The position numbers and the translations under genes were made by a program. A model generated the notes under the pieces. That model worked only from the letters and a program-made list of their open reading frames with translations. It was not told the origin of the DNA and did no database searches. Below, piece by piece: positions 22,207 through 34,463 of a stretch of DNA of 64,000 bases. How positions within the stretch are numbered: the first letter of the stretch is position 1; each line of letters opens with the position of its first letter. Source of the stretch: Deinandra increscens subsp. villosa (lineage: Eukaryota > Streptophyta > Magnoliopsida > Asterales > Asteraceae); contig JBCNJP010000009.1 in NCBI GenBank assembly GCA_039602395.1, forward strand, positions 1,612,001-1,676,000, given 5' to 3'.

Positions 22207-24597
22207 ATGGAGGGAAAAGCAAACGAAGCTCCGGCCATCGGTATCGATCTCGGAACAACGTACTCATGTGTTGCCGTTTGGAACCATGGTCGAATCGAAA
22301 TCATACCCAACGAGCAAGGCTACAGGACCACACCGTCTATCGTTGCTTTCCTTGATGCAGAACGTCTAATCGGAGATGGTGCCAAGAACCAAGTGGCCAT
22401 GAACCCTTCTAACACCATATTTGGTCAGTCTACTAATTTTCCCTACTCTCTCTCTCTCTCTCTTTCTCTTTTCCCTTTTTTTTTTTTTTTTTTTTGTGAT
22501 CAATTACAATAAAAGTCAAACAATCAAAAAGGTTAATCCTATTGAACCATCCACTGGATTAGTTTGAAGCCTAAAGAGAAAATTGTTTATGAAGACTAGA
22601 TTATAGTCTAAATTCATGATTATGGAATAAAAACTAAACAAAAAACTAGTATAAGTTAAATACTGGAGTGATGACTTTTTTTTTATGAGCTTTGAAATAT
22701 GAAGAATTGAAGAGATATGATAATAGGTCAAAACAAATCAATGGATCTCACCCCTTCGTCATTTAATATGATAGTAAAACCTCTTTTTCCCATAGGTCTT
22801 GGCATATATGCATTTACGTGACCACCACCCCTTGGCCTCTTGATCACGGGTCAGAACCGGCGACCAAGTCTTGAGTTAAATTTAACTTTATTTCCATGTA
22901 TCATTGGATATCTACTTGATATTTGTTTAAATAATTATCAACCATACACTTTCAATGAACTTTCAGATGCTAAGAGGTTGATTGGACGAAAATTTAGTGA
23001 TTCTAAAGTGCAGGAGAATAAGAAACTGTGGCCTTTTAGGGTCATAGAAGGGCCTAGTGACACTCCAAAGATTGTTGTCTCCTACAAAGGTCAAGAGAAG
23101 GAATTTTTAGCTGAAGAAATTTCCTCAATGATTGTTGGAAAGATGAAAGAAATTGCTGAAGCCTATCTTGGAAAGGTTGTGAAGAACGCGGTGATAACTG
23201 TCCCAGCTTATTTTAACGATTCACAACGTCAAGCAACCAAGGATGCGGGTGCTATTGCGGGCTTAAACGTTATCCGCATGATCAATGAACCTACAGCAGC
23301 TGCAATTGCTTATGGTCTTGACAATAAGTCTGAATATATTGGAAAGATAAACGTGCTCATCTTTGATTTGGGAGGTGGCACTTTTGATGTCTCTCTATCA
23401 ACGATTGAGGAAGGAGGTGTTTTTGAGGTGAAAGCTGTTTCTGGTGACACTCATTTGGGAGGTGAGGATTTTGATAACCGTATGGTGGATCAATGTGTTT
23501 CAGAATTTAAAAGGAAACACAATAAGGACTTGTCAGGAAACCAAAGAGCTTTGGGGAGGTTGAGATTTGCTTGTGAGAAAGCAAAAAGGATTCTCTCAAG
23601 CACTACCCAAACTTCAATCGATCTCGATTGCTTACATGAGGGGATTGATTTTTCATTGAGATTCACTCGGGCTAAATTTGAAGAGCTTAACATGAGCTTG
23701 TTCAGTCAGTGCATCAAGACTTTAGACAACTGTCTAAAAGATGCTAAGGTGGAAAAATCATGGGTAGACGAGATTATTCTTGTTGGTGGCTCTACTAGGA
23801 TACCTAAGGTCCAACATATGTTGCGGGAACTCTTTGGGTGGAAGGAGCTATGTAAGAGCGTGAACCCTGATGAGGCTGTAGCCTTCGGTGCCGCTGTTAT
23901 GGCTGCAAAATTAAGTGGTAGCGATGATAAGAATGTTCGTGAAATGTTGCTACGTGATGTCACTCCTTTATCACTTGGTGTAGATCTGAAAGGAGACGTA
24001 TTTGACGTTGTGATTCCACGGAATACTCAAATACCTACGAAGAAAATGAAAAAGTATATTACTACTAAAGATAACCAATTTTCAGCCGTTATCAAGGTTT
24101 ATCAGGGTGAAAGGGCAAAATCTACCGATAACCATTTGTTAGGGAAGTTTACAGTTTCCGGAATACCACCTGCTCCCAAAGGAGATGTAGTATTTGAGGA
24201 CTGCTTTGAGATAGATCCAGATGGTATCCTTACCGTCACGTCAAAGATATCATCCACGGGTATATCAAAAACGCTTACCATTGAAAACGAAAAGGGAAGG
24301 CTCTCCAAGGACCAAATAGATAAGATGGTAAAAGAAGCTGAGAAGTACAAACTTGAGGACCAAGAATACAAGAAAAAAGTGCAAACATATAATGCTTTAG
24401 AGAATTACATATATGACATGAAAAAGAAGGTCAAAGAATACAATGTTAACAAGAGGGTGCACTCAGGGAATCTGAAGAAAATGGAGAACGCCATTGATGA
24501 AACAAGTAAGTGGCTCGAGGACAATCCAGCTGCACCTATTAGTGAACTTCAGCGCAAAAAGGTATTTTTAGAGTTTGTTTGCACGCCGCTAGTTTAG
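22207..24597 (+). CDS. HSP70: HSP70-C, C-terminally shortened HSP70 chaperone
   Basis: Exons 22207-22423 and 22967-24597; intron 543 bp; 615 residues. All three HSP70 signatures and the catalytic-site motifs are intact. The linker is MLLRDVTPLSLG (Arg for Leu). The 3' half is very close to B (LKGDVFDVVIPRNTQIPTKK, MKKYITTKD, QFSAVIKVYQGER). The end is LEFVCTPLV, with no tail and no EEVD. The intron carries a (TC)n run followed by poly-T (22447-22494) and a segment around CCATCCACTGGAT also found in the E intron, but not in B or D. An in-frame ATG at 22840 in the intron opens into exon 2; I take it as chance, because exon 1 is conserved and cleanly spliced. Confidence 0.93.
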
Positions 24598-25202
24598 TTC
24601 TTAAACTATGGTGGTCAAACTATTGGATATCTAAGCATTTGTGTTTTATATATTGGGTTTGTTCTGAATTGTTTTTGCTTTTACATGTGAAGAAGTATTG
24701 TACATGTGATATATAATAAATGTTACTTGTGTAATTTGTGTCGGTGAGTATGGCCGGATAAAGTTTCAATTAACAATAATATGATCTAAAGTAATTAGTT
24801 ATAGAAAACATCTTGTCTTTTTCTTAAACATTAACTTCGAGGTTTAAGTTAAGGGTTATAAAACAGTAGTTTGTACTTAAACTAAATTTGATATATGTTT
24901 AGTTAACAAGCGTTAAAGATAGAATCCCAACATGCTATGCGACACTCTAGGCTGGTCTAAATTGGTCCAGAAAACGCTCATAGACCGCTTGATACATCTC
25001 TGTTAGCTAAATTTGTTCGAAAGAAACCAAAGAGAGAGGAGGAATTGATCCAAATCGAGCATAACTGGTATGGGTAGAGCTCAACATCTTTTAAATTTTG
25101 AGCCCTCGAAATTTTGGGCCCTCGAAAATACAATTGTTACAATTAGACCCCTATTTATTAAGAATGTAACTAAGAATACACCCCTTATAGACAATTTTCT
25201 CC
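24598..25202. other. 3' flank of HSP70-C, no gene seen
   Basis: A probable 3' UTR (about 24598-24720), then AT-rich sequence with no recognisable feature up to the retroelement remnant. Confidence 0.5.
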
Positions 25203-25571
25203 TCAAAAATGAAGAGAGGGAAAACCCAATTTGAAATCATCCGGGAATTCCCAAGTAGCATCAACTATCTTCATTCCTTGCCAATGAACGAGCACCTTGA
25301 TTGCAGCTTTGTCATGTCGGCGAACCAATTGACGATCTAAAATGGCTCGTGGCTGAAGTGTAAAGAGGGGAGCTACTGGAAAAGGAAAATGGACATTGTG
25401 CGAACCCACTGCTGGCTTTAGCAGAGAGACATGGAAGGTGTTGTGCATTTGAGCTTCAGGAGGTAAATCCAACTTGTACACGACTTTGCCAATTCGTTCG
25501 ATGACAAGGAAGGGACCATAGAAGCGAGGTAATTTTTGATTGCGGGGTAATTTGAGGGGATACTTGCACAT
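25203..25571 (-). pseudogene. Chromovirus (Ty3/gypsy) polyprotein C-terminus with chromodomain
   Basis: The minus strand reads RFYGPFLVIERIGKVVYKLD, then MHNTFHVSLLKPAVG, then VLVHWQGMKIVDATWEFPDDF and a stop. This is the end of integrase plus the chromodomain (W-Q-G ... A-T-W-E) of plant chromoviruses, which guides insertion into heterochromatin. It lines up with the integrase fragment at 25987-26319, with decayed sequence between. Confidence 0.85.
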
Positions 25572-25986
25572 GTGGCTGTAATTTTAGGTAAACCTAATCC
25601 CCCACATTGGAGGTACGATCACTACACTTAGCATCATCATACTGTTTCATCCGATTACGAGCCACCTCCAAATCAGTTTTAAGTTGTTAAATGACCAATT
25701 CTCTATCTCGAAACAGATAATCTACTGTAGCAACTTGGGCATTAGCTGGAATATAAAGAATTTGGACCATTGGGTTAAATTCGTATAGAGCTTTACAGCG
25801 GGACATTTTGATAGTAGAGTGGTAAGTGGAATTATACCACCATTGAGCCAAGGGTAATTATGTCAACCACTGCTTAGGTTGGTCTATTAACATACATCTT
25901 AGGTAGGATTCTAAACATCTATTCAATACTTCGGTTTGACCATCTAATTAAGGATGATAAGCTGTAGATAGAGCTACAGAAATACC

Positions 25987-26319
25987 TTATAGCTTTATAA
26001 ATTTAGTCCATAATTGGCTAAGAAAAATAGGATCCCTGTCTAAAACAATTGTGTTTGGGCAACCATGGAGCTTAAAATTTGTGTGAAGAAACACTTGAGC
26101 CATAGCAGATGTAGTATAAAGGTGTGCCAAAGCTATAAAATGACCATATTCTGTCAGCCTATCCACAAAAACTAAAATAGTTTCTTTACCCCCCACTTTA
26201 GGTAAACCTGATATAAAGTCCATAGAGATGTCTATGACAATAGAATGAGGAACATGTAGTGACTGGAGTAGTCCAGGAGAGGCCACTGTTTCATATTTAC
26301 TCTTTGACATGTGAAACAT
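25987..26319 (-). pseudogene. Chromovirus integrase core fragment
   Basis: It reads SKYETVASPGLLQ, ISMDFISGLPKVGGK, ILVFVDRLTEYGHFIALAH and LHGCPNTIVLDRDPIFLSQLWT. The two Asp residues of the integrase DDE triad (DFISGLP and DRDPIF) are visible; the Glu falls in the decayed part. It lies upstream of the chromodomain on the same strand. No LTRs were found. Confidence 0.88.
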
Positions 26320-26525
26320 TGTTTTATCTAACTATGAATATCCTTAGAGCACCCATGCCTATAGAAGAAAATTTGGAGTTTAGCCAAAGTAGGCTTTAAA
26401 ACCAGAATGGCCACCAACATGAGAGTTATGACAATAATGAATGATATATCATCTTAACTTTTGATCATTAGGTATTAGAATCTTGCCCTTCCTCTTGAGA
26501 ACTAATACCCATCTCAAATAGTGTT

Positions 26526-27537
26526 CACTACTAGAAACTTGGCCTTCCTTGAAGCTCGAACGATGACACACACTAGTTTTATGACGCGCAATTATGCGTG
26601 TCATAAAAAACTATCATAATTTATAAAATATGAAAAGTAGATGACGCACATTTTTATGTGTCATAATAAAACTGTCATAAAGAAAGAAAAAAAACATGGA
26701 GTGCAGTTTTTAAAAGTGCGCGTCATGCTTTTCCGTCTCTTTATGTTTTTAATTATTTTCATTTCCCGCACATTTTTATTTTCATCTCCAAACGCTCCGT
26801 CTCTACTTCATCTATACTCCATCTCACTCCATCTAGCTCTACAATGATTGGCGATGGAGAACCTTAACCCTAGCACCATTATACTCACCATCATTACCAA
26901 ATCTTCGTCCCTTCTGCCCTAACCATCAGAGATGAAGAACCCTAACCCTAGCACCATTATACTCACCATCAGAGAACTCTCACTTTCTCCTTCATTCTCG
27001 ACCTCCGCCATAAACTCTTTCCCAAACTCTCTCCTTTTATCTATATGTATACATCTGTATACGTACACAGTAACACCCTAACATTAATGATCGAAAGCGA
27101 TTGTAGAAGGATGGGATCGAAATCGCTGATGGCATTACCATGAGCCGGTTTAATTGAAGTTTATAGATGTGAAATTCCTGAGATTTTGTTATGTATTTAG
27201 TCAATTTTAGACACAGAGATGTATAAGAACCAGCTGCAAGAGCTATCGTAGAGGAGCTACTTCAATCGCTTTTAACAATTCGGTCAATTTTATGCACAGA
27301 GAAAGTCTAGATCATGCGTAGCGCTTCAAGGCCCCAATTAGCTTGAAGCCCTAATTCTGTCCTATTTACTAGGTACTCCAAAACCCTAATTCTATCCTAT
27401 TTACTCTCTGTGTTTTATTCACCTTCAATCTTTGACTGTCTAGAGAAACTTATCGACCTAATTTCGCCGATTTCAAACTCTTATGCTTAAATTGAGCCAT
27501 TTATGCTCGATGTCCAAGTTTGCTCTGTGAGTAACAT
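26526..27537 (+). mobile_element. CACTA transposon end (one terminus only)
   Basis: It starts CACTACTAGAAAC, the En/Spm (CACTA) terminus, directly abutting the chromovirus remnant. Subterminal palindromic repeats follow: ATGACGCGCAATTATGCGTG with TCATAA, and ATGACGCACATTTTTATGTG with TCATAA. No TTTCTAGTAGTG partner end was found to the right, so the extent is unknown; the sequence up to the solo LTR is assigned provisionally. A 40-bp word around AACCCTAGCACCATTATACTC is duplicated at about 26860-26970. Confidence 0.65.
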
Positions 27538-28710
27538 TGTTGGGAATCTAGGGCTCGTTTAGGAAAAAATTAAATTTGTCGATTTAATATTAAATCGTAT
27601 TTTATATTATTTTTCAGAAAACGATTATGTCAGATAATCAATTGTGAAAGCGTTAAAGTTCAAAACTTTTATAAACGAGTTTTAGGATTCCACACCAGTG
27701 ATCCAGTTACAAACACTTCTATAATTATATATAACACAAACATAGGGTGTTTAAAGACCGACCTTGACGATACCGTGATGAGACACCCTGAATGCGACAA
27801 ACGGATCTGCTAGAAATCCTTGATAACCCGTTTTCAACAGCTTGAATGACTCAAAACCTGGTTCTCCACACCCGAGGGAACTCGAATCGACGGATTGAGA
27901 CGGGCGGCGCGGCACTGAGCGCGGCGGTCCGACAGTGCGGCGGCGAGCAGCTGCTGCATGACGACGGGTGGTGGCCGCCGAGCGTCGGTAGTGGTGGCCG
28001 GCGTACGCAGAGGGAGAAAGGGGGAGATATTTTGGGCTAAACTTTTTTATGGTTTTTCAGTGTCCTTAGGGTTTAGGATTTAACCTGTATTTATAAAAAT
28101 ACAAGTTATAATCCAGTTCCTAAAAATACTGTCTTTTCCCAAAGATAATATCCTGACATTTACTAGTTAATACAGTAGATACCAATTGAAGTTTATATGT
28201 TCGAAACAAACTCAATATATCTGATCTATATCCAAATCATTGTCCACGTTTTAGTAAACTTAATTATCTAAAACGTTTTTTCCGGATAATTATTATTAAC
28301 GTCTTTAATAATATTTATTTTATCCGTATTTAATTTATCTCCATAAAATAAATATCTCGTCTACGTTATTACAGGATAACGTATTTATATTATTTTAGTC
28401 AAAACATTCTTTTGACGTAATAATAATATCCCCTAATTAAATTGTCAACTACCTTAATAATTTCAATCCTCGTTTACATCTTAAACGTTCACCCTTTTAT
28501 TTGTCATTTTAGTTGTTTCTCTAAACAATTAATTACAATTATTATTTCGATAAATAATGATTCGCCTAATGTTTGTTCTGTGATTGGTAATATTTAAAGA
28601 TTTACAATATTTAAACACTATAACTTGTTCGCCGTCCAGAGTGTAACTGTTAGATCGTACCTTTATGGTTACGTTGAGTAATCGATAGTTGGACACATCA
28701 AAGTCCAACA
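27538..28710 (-). mobile_element. Solo LTR, 1173 bp
   Basis: The ends are TGTTGGGAATC and AAGTCCAACA, flanked by the 5-bp duplication AACAT (27533-27537 and 28711-28715). A TATA-like TATAAATA lies on the minus strand near 28090. The empty version of the target is preserved about 300 bp downstream in a tandem copy of the flank (GCTCTGTGAATAACATGCGA at 29023-29042), confirming the borders. No interior or second LTR is present. Confidence 0.85.
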
Positions 28711-28737
28711 AACATATGATAAGCCATTAAGCTTTTA

Positions 28738-29060
28738 TCTTTCTTTTAGTTAATAAATGATTAGTTAGATTCTTTTTTAATATTCTTTCTAGTTTAACCG
28801 AAATCAAGTCTATCATATGGAACCGAAATCAAGTCTATCATATGCATTTCTTACGTAGTATGATGGATATGTGATGTTCTAAGTCCAAGTTTTTATCTTT
28901 CATTTAATTAATGAAAGATTGGTAAGATTCTTTTTAATATTCTTTATAGTTTTACCGTAATCAAGTCTGTCATATTCTTTTCTTAAGTATAGTATGATGG
29001 ATATGTTATGTTCTAAGTCCAAGTTTGCTCTGTGAATAACATGCGATAAGCCATAAAGCT
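28738..29060. repeat. Degenerate tandem repeat, ~150-bp units
   Basis: Two units each run TTTATCTTTC-(T/A)TTTA...TCAAGTCT(A/G)TCATAT...GTATGATGGATATGT...TTCTAAGTCCAAG. The second continues into the copy of the solo LTR target site. A short internal duplication (CCGAAATCAAGTCTATCATA) is present in unit 1. Confidence 0.75.
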
Positions 29061-29336
29061 TTTATCCGAGAGTTAAAAGAAATGCTTCAAACCTTTGTAT
29101 TGCTGCCTTTCAAGGAATAAATGGGTAGATTTTTCAAACTTCAAATAAATCACAGCGTAACAATTTCAATACATATTATGTCATTGTTGATGAGTGGTGG
29201 TTCAAAATGGTGCTTAACTTTGCACATTTATTGCTAGAAGTTAAGCTTAATATAGAGTGGCAACGGGCAAAACAGGGAGTAGGTAAGGGGTCAAAACGAT
29301 TGATTTTATACCCCCCGCCAACTCTATCCTGTGCAG

Positions 29337-29759
29337 GAAAGGTATGAAGAAATGGTTGAGTTTATGGAAAAGGTTGCCAAGAGAGTTGATGTTGAGGAGT
29401 TAACCGTGGAAGAAAGGAATCTCATATTTTTCCCTCCGCTTCATCTGTAGAGTCGAAGATCTTTTACCTGAAGATGAAGGGTGATTACTATATATAGTTA
29501 GTTGAGTTTAAGACATGAGCTGATAGAAAAGAAGCTGCTTATCATCTTACATATATGCTAAGGTGGGTTATCATTTTTCATTTCCACAGGTTAATCTTGT
29601 TAAATCTTGAGTAAATTTCATACTTTTGTGTTGTAGGATATTGCTTTATCTAACTTGGCTCCAACTCACCTAATACGACTAGGGATTCCGCTTAACTTCT
29701 CAGTGTTTTATTATGGGATTATCAACTCACCTCACCGTGTTTGCAACCTTGCCAAGCAT
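29337..29759 (+). pseudogene. 14-3-3 protein pseudogene fragment
   Basis: After a GTGCAG acceptor the sequence reads ERYEEMVEFMEKVAKRVDVE and then ELTVEERNL, the start of 14-3-3 helix 2 onward. It then jumps to SSVESKIFYLKMKGDYY and EFKT-ADRKEAA with in-frame stops. After an intron (about 29562-29636) it gives DIALSNLAPTHLIRLGIPLN followed by FSVFYYGIINSPHRVCNLAK (29637-29759). About 75 codons of the phosphopeptide-binding region, with the basic-pocket Lys and Arg residues, are missing and stops interrupt the frame, so no functional phosphopeptide adaptor can be made. The retained introns mean it is a DNA-level copy, not a retrocopy; it may have been carried by the CACTA element to its left. 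Confidence 0.85.
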
Positions 29760-30210
29760 GTAATATAATTACCATTTAGCTTCAACACTCTTTGTTATCA
29801 GGGCCTTGTATCTATTGAATTGATTATTAGTAGTTACAAAAATTCATGTTATGCAATTATGCATCAAGGGTATGAAAATTGATTGGCCATAGTAGCTAAC
29901 TCAACTTAGTATATTACTTCATCACATGTTAATCTAAAACAAGTAACGCAATCTAACAGTTTGTGTGTATACATTAAATTATGATTATTATCTTTTCAGC
30001 AACAAGTAGCAAAATTGATTTCCATTATGGTAGATAAGTTTTTTTTATTTATTTTTTATTTATTTTTTTATCAAATATGCTCATATTGTCTCTAAAAGAA
30101 GTATGAGAATCGGTCTTTGCCTAAACAGGGCTGCTATATAGGAAAGAGGAATCTGTTCAAATTAGTGCATGTAAAGGAGTTTGCTCCAGAGGTACAGTTT
30201 CATAAGTGTT
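29760..30210. other. Non-genic flank of the 14-3-3 fragment
   Basis: AT-rich. It may include intron remnants of the 14-3-3 copy. No further exon was recognised. Confidence 0.45.
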
Positions 30211-30215
30211 TAATT

Positions 30216-31039
30216 TGTTGGAATTTATGCGTAAAACGATTATGACAATCGTTATACAAACATAAGCATTTCACAAGAATAGAAAATAAATGAAAGTCTA
30301 ACCGAACCGACGATCAAGATACGGAAGTATGATCACGAACAGCAACTCTATCAGTCCCTGCAAAACCTGAAGAACACAGAAACAAAACGAAAGGAACCGG
30401 GCTTGTGTTTGACACAATTCCCTTAAACAGATTCGACGTCTGTTCCCAGGGTACACCGGTTCAAAACTGTGTGTACAGCCGGACGAGAATACTTGCCTGA
30501 AACGAGACCGGAATGAAGCTGTAGACGGAGATCATCAGCAGCAGCACAGCGTTGGAATGTAATTTTTCTGTGTATTCTTTCTGCCCACAACTCGTGTTCT
30601 TATACACGTAAACTGGGCATACGAAGTGAACATCATTAACCAGTAATGAATGATCGATTTATGTCCATTAATCCGTAATGAATGATCAGGTTTGGAAAGC
30701 CAAAAGTCATTTCTAGAATCATCTTAAAAATGGTTCGAAAATTAACAAAAACGTGTCGTCCACGGACACATGTTTCGGAGCTGCATTCGTGTCCGCAGGT
30801 CGCGCGGGCACGAGTTCAGAATTTCGACCCGATTAGCCATTTTTTGCACCCCCCCCTGCGCGAGGGTATGAGCTAGAGTAAAACATGACACAAGTGATAT
30901 CTAGAGCTTTGAGGTTTATCCTTATAAACCAATTCACCTTTTGTTCCCACTCCAATGTGGGATAGCTCACATCACATTTTCCAAACTTGAACAAACATTC
31001 TTTTGAGATAAACATCTCATTCACACACATTTTCCAACA
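30216..31039 (-). repeat. 3' LTR of the young copia-type element
   Basis: TGTTGGAATTT...TTTTCCAACA, 824 bp. It carries a C-run (about 30848-30855) and a TCCAATGTGGGA(TAG) word near the end that is common in plant copia LTRs. Confidence 0.93.
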
Positions 31040-31678
31040 ATCCCCCACATGAATGGAGGTTGATCTCAGAAGTAACTTAATCCCGATCGAATTTCAACAG
31101 TCGAATCTTGCATACGATAGGTAGGTGTTACCCTTTGAACCTTCGCTCATGAAACACACTTAGTCTACTGGCTCTGAGTAGGCGGCGATGCCTTTGAACT
31201 CGTCTGCCGTTTGTGTAGGCGACAATGTGCTTCACACAAGACCCTTCTTGACAATATCAAGTCCTCATAGTTATGTTCGTTATGGTCATGAACATTAGCC
31301 TGGTTCTGCGAGAGCTCTTAGGTATTGTGCCCCCACTCAATACCCTTCGAAGCGACCCCACTTCTCTCTCACATAGGTGATTCACCACGTGTGGCTGCCT
31401 CAGCTGAATCATTAAAAGCCATAGGCTTAACCTCGTACTTGTCACTTTTAGGAATGGACTAGGAGATGTATTGATTCCAATTATACATCCCCTTCTTAAA
31501 GTGCGTGGGTTTATCAATTCTTCCCCCCACAGTGACCTCACCAGTTCATACAATTAGGTTGTCCTATTGAACTCAGATCTTGGGATCTCCAGTCAACTGA
31601 GTTAGGTTTTCCTTCATATGAACTTTATTTTTCAAGGGCTTCAGTCCCATTCCCATGGACGACCTCCGAACTAACTCT

Positions 31679-32319
31679 CTACTTAGGCCTTTTTGTCAGC
31701 GGATCCGCAATATTATCCTTTGACTTCACATAGTCAACAGTGATAATTTCAGTAGAGATTAGTTGTCGTACCATATTATGTCTACGTCTTATATGTCTAT
31801 TCTTACCAATATACATTGTGCTATGAGCTCTGCCAATTGCCGATTGGCTATCACAATGTATACATATGGCCGTTGCCGGCTTAGGCCATCTTGGTATATC
31901 CTCCATAGACGTAGCCATTCTGCCTCTTCACCAGCTTTATCTAAAGCGATGAATTCAGCTTCCATCGTGGATCTACAATAACCTTTTGTTTTGAAAATTT
32001 CCACGACATGGTTGCACTTCCAAGTGTGAATACATATTCACTCGTTCATATCAGATATCCAATTTGCTCTGGAATCATTCGTATCAAATATCATGTCAGA
32101 TATCGTATCAGATATCCAACTTGGATCACAATGTCCTTTAATCACTGCTGGATATTCGTTATAGTGCAACCCGTATTCCTTTGTGTACCTTAGGTACCTA
32201 AGTAACCTAATCACACAACTCCAATGAGTTGAACTTGGATTACTCGTGTATCTACTTAGCTTGCTTACAGCGTATACTAAGTCTGGTCTAGTACAACTCA
32301 TCAGATACATCAGACTCAA
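31679..32319 (-). pseudogene. Copia RT end and RNase H remnant
   Basis: Minus-strand motifs in order: SLMYLMSCTRPDLVYAVSKL and SRYTSNPSSTHWSCV (end of reverse transcriptase); GLHYNEYPAVIKGHCDPSW (RNase H start, Asp kept); a broken middle; STMEAEFIALDKAGEEAEWL; then IHCDSQSAIGRAHSTMYIGK, RHIRRRHNMVRQL and DNIADPLTKRPK with a stop at 31679. At least two frameshifts separate the pieces. The extreme C-terminus remains clean. An insertion around 32040-32110 repeats ISDMIFDTNDS-like words. Confidence 0.88.
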
Positions 32320-34463
32320 TAATTCTTGAGTACTCTAAACATGCTCTCCTCTGTTCTTAGCTAGATACTGACACTCGTCAGTTTGTAGTTCTAGCCACAT
32401 TGGAGTCATTTGCAAAAGCCATTTGCAAAAGCTATTTGCCATTCCCATAACTTCTCAAGAATTTTAGTCCACACAGTGGGTTTGACTTTAAACAAGTCCA
32501 CTTTCAGTTCATGTGTTTTTGAATTTCCAAAACCACATTTGCCATTCCCATGTCTTTGCATCCAAGACGTCTTGACATTACTTACATCAGTGAGCATATC
32601 ATCTACATGGGAGCTAGTGGATCTTTCCCCGGGATGCCAACCACTCAGTTATCAGAAACTAGATGGTTCCCACAATTCATCAAACCAACCAAGATAATTT
32701 GCAGCCAAGATTTATAATCTTAATCTTGCAATAAGTGCCCTTTGTGACCACATTATAGTCTTTCCAAGGTGAACACATCCTTATGACTATTGTGTACTCC
32801 ACTTAGTCATATGATTTCAATCCTTATTGCCAAAAATATATATCAAATGCAAGCCACCCCCACATTTAAGTGTCATTGGATGACATCCAAATAGGGTGAT
32901 GAAAGGTTCTCCCTTTCTCTATGGTTATGCCATTTCAACCATCACACTGGTTGTTTCTCAAATGGTCTCTCTCCCCCCACATTGCCTGCACTTTGATAAG
33001 CTTTATGTGACATCACTTATTATCACACTTTGAATAATAAATGTATCATTACGGTCCATAACTTCAACTCATTATATATATTAGCTCACGAGTGCTTTAG
33101 AGTTGATGTAAGCAACACATGCTTTTCCCATAAGTATGTTCACACAAGCATCTCATACTTAGAATAGTTCTAAGTTAACCTCTAGCATAATTCTAGAAAT
33201 TATGGAAGACCCACATGAGTCCGGAACCACCTTTCCGGAAGAACCTCACGATTCCGGAACAACTTATCCGAAGGACCACACAAGTCCGGAACAACCTGTT
33301 CGAAAGAACCAGTGGTCCGGAAGAAATCAAATTGCTATAGGCATCGAAAACTAGGTAATATCAACTTTAATGATCTAGTCATTCAAGTTTTCCATAGTTT
33401 ATATCATGTTCCTTAAACCGAATGTAGATTACATTTGAAATTTGTCTATACACAAAACGAGTATTGTGTTCATGTGTGTCTTGAATGTTATAGTTGATTA
33501 ATCTCAACAGAGCATCACAATCAACCAAGTGCTAGTCTAGCATGCTTTAGACTGCAATACGTTAGCATGTGAACAGAAGATGCATCATTCTGATTCATCA
33601 CAGCCTCAATGGATATCACAATATCCGTTTCCCACATTCACACATTCATTTAGACAAATTCGTGAGACTAGACCAATAACATTGTGTACGTCTCATATGT
33701 ATGTTACAAAACCATACATAACCTATTATTCGGTTTTAGGATTATAACCTATTTGCCTTAAGTACGTATCCAAAACACCAATGAAACTCGAAGGCCTCAT
33801 CATGAGCATTAATTCGATTAAATTTGGTGAGTGCATTCATAACCAATATGAATAAACCCAGGATACACTCACTATGTTTTGAGATGTTCAAACAAATTGA
33901 CACTCAACAACCCATTGCACACGCGGTGCATCATCCCTTGTTTTCTAGAACTATTCATTTTAGGATACTCTCCCAAATGAAGACCAAGTCATCAAATAGT
34001 TCAACAACATTGAGGTGGTAGACGCATCTACTTGACCTTCATAAATCTCCGAAGATTTATAATTTACAATACCATATATTGTACTCCATAACAACAAATC
34101 TTGCATTCATACTTCACAATTCACACTGTGCATCCGTATTATGTTGAACACATAAACACTACAAGATATACCATTTCGTGTATTTTAATACACTTTATCA
34201 TCTACCATTGTGTGGGGCGTTACATATATGATTTACATGTTTAATTTAACTCACAGGTGCAATAGACATCTTGCACTATCAGATTGGAAATAATTTGAAT
34301 AAACGTTTGTATTGAAAAAATCTCAAACATTAAAGCAACAAATTATTTTATTAAAATAATTTCAAACTATAAATCATAAACACTTATTCCAAAACATAAC
34401 AAAGTCTTATTTAAACCAATTATTTCATAACGAAATAAAGTCTTATTTAATTAAAACATAAAA
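32320..34463. other. Interior of the copia-type element, non-coding
   Basis: No pol-like frame on either strand. A short TCCGGAA-rich stretch (33215-33330) resembles the array at 38.7-39.4 kb in the neighbouring element. Confidence 0.6.

Noticed and set aside
22840..22966. Alternative start of HSP70-C within the intron (49 extra codons)
   Set aside because: Exon 1 is conserved in all five copies with clean splice sites and is needed for the ATP-binding IDLGTTYS motif.
31257..31553. 98-codon minus-strand frame in the young copia-type element
   Set aside because: It lies downstream of the RNase H stop in the 3' untranslated part and has no recognisable motif.
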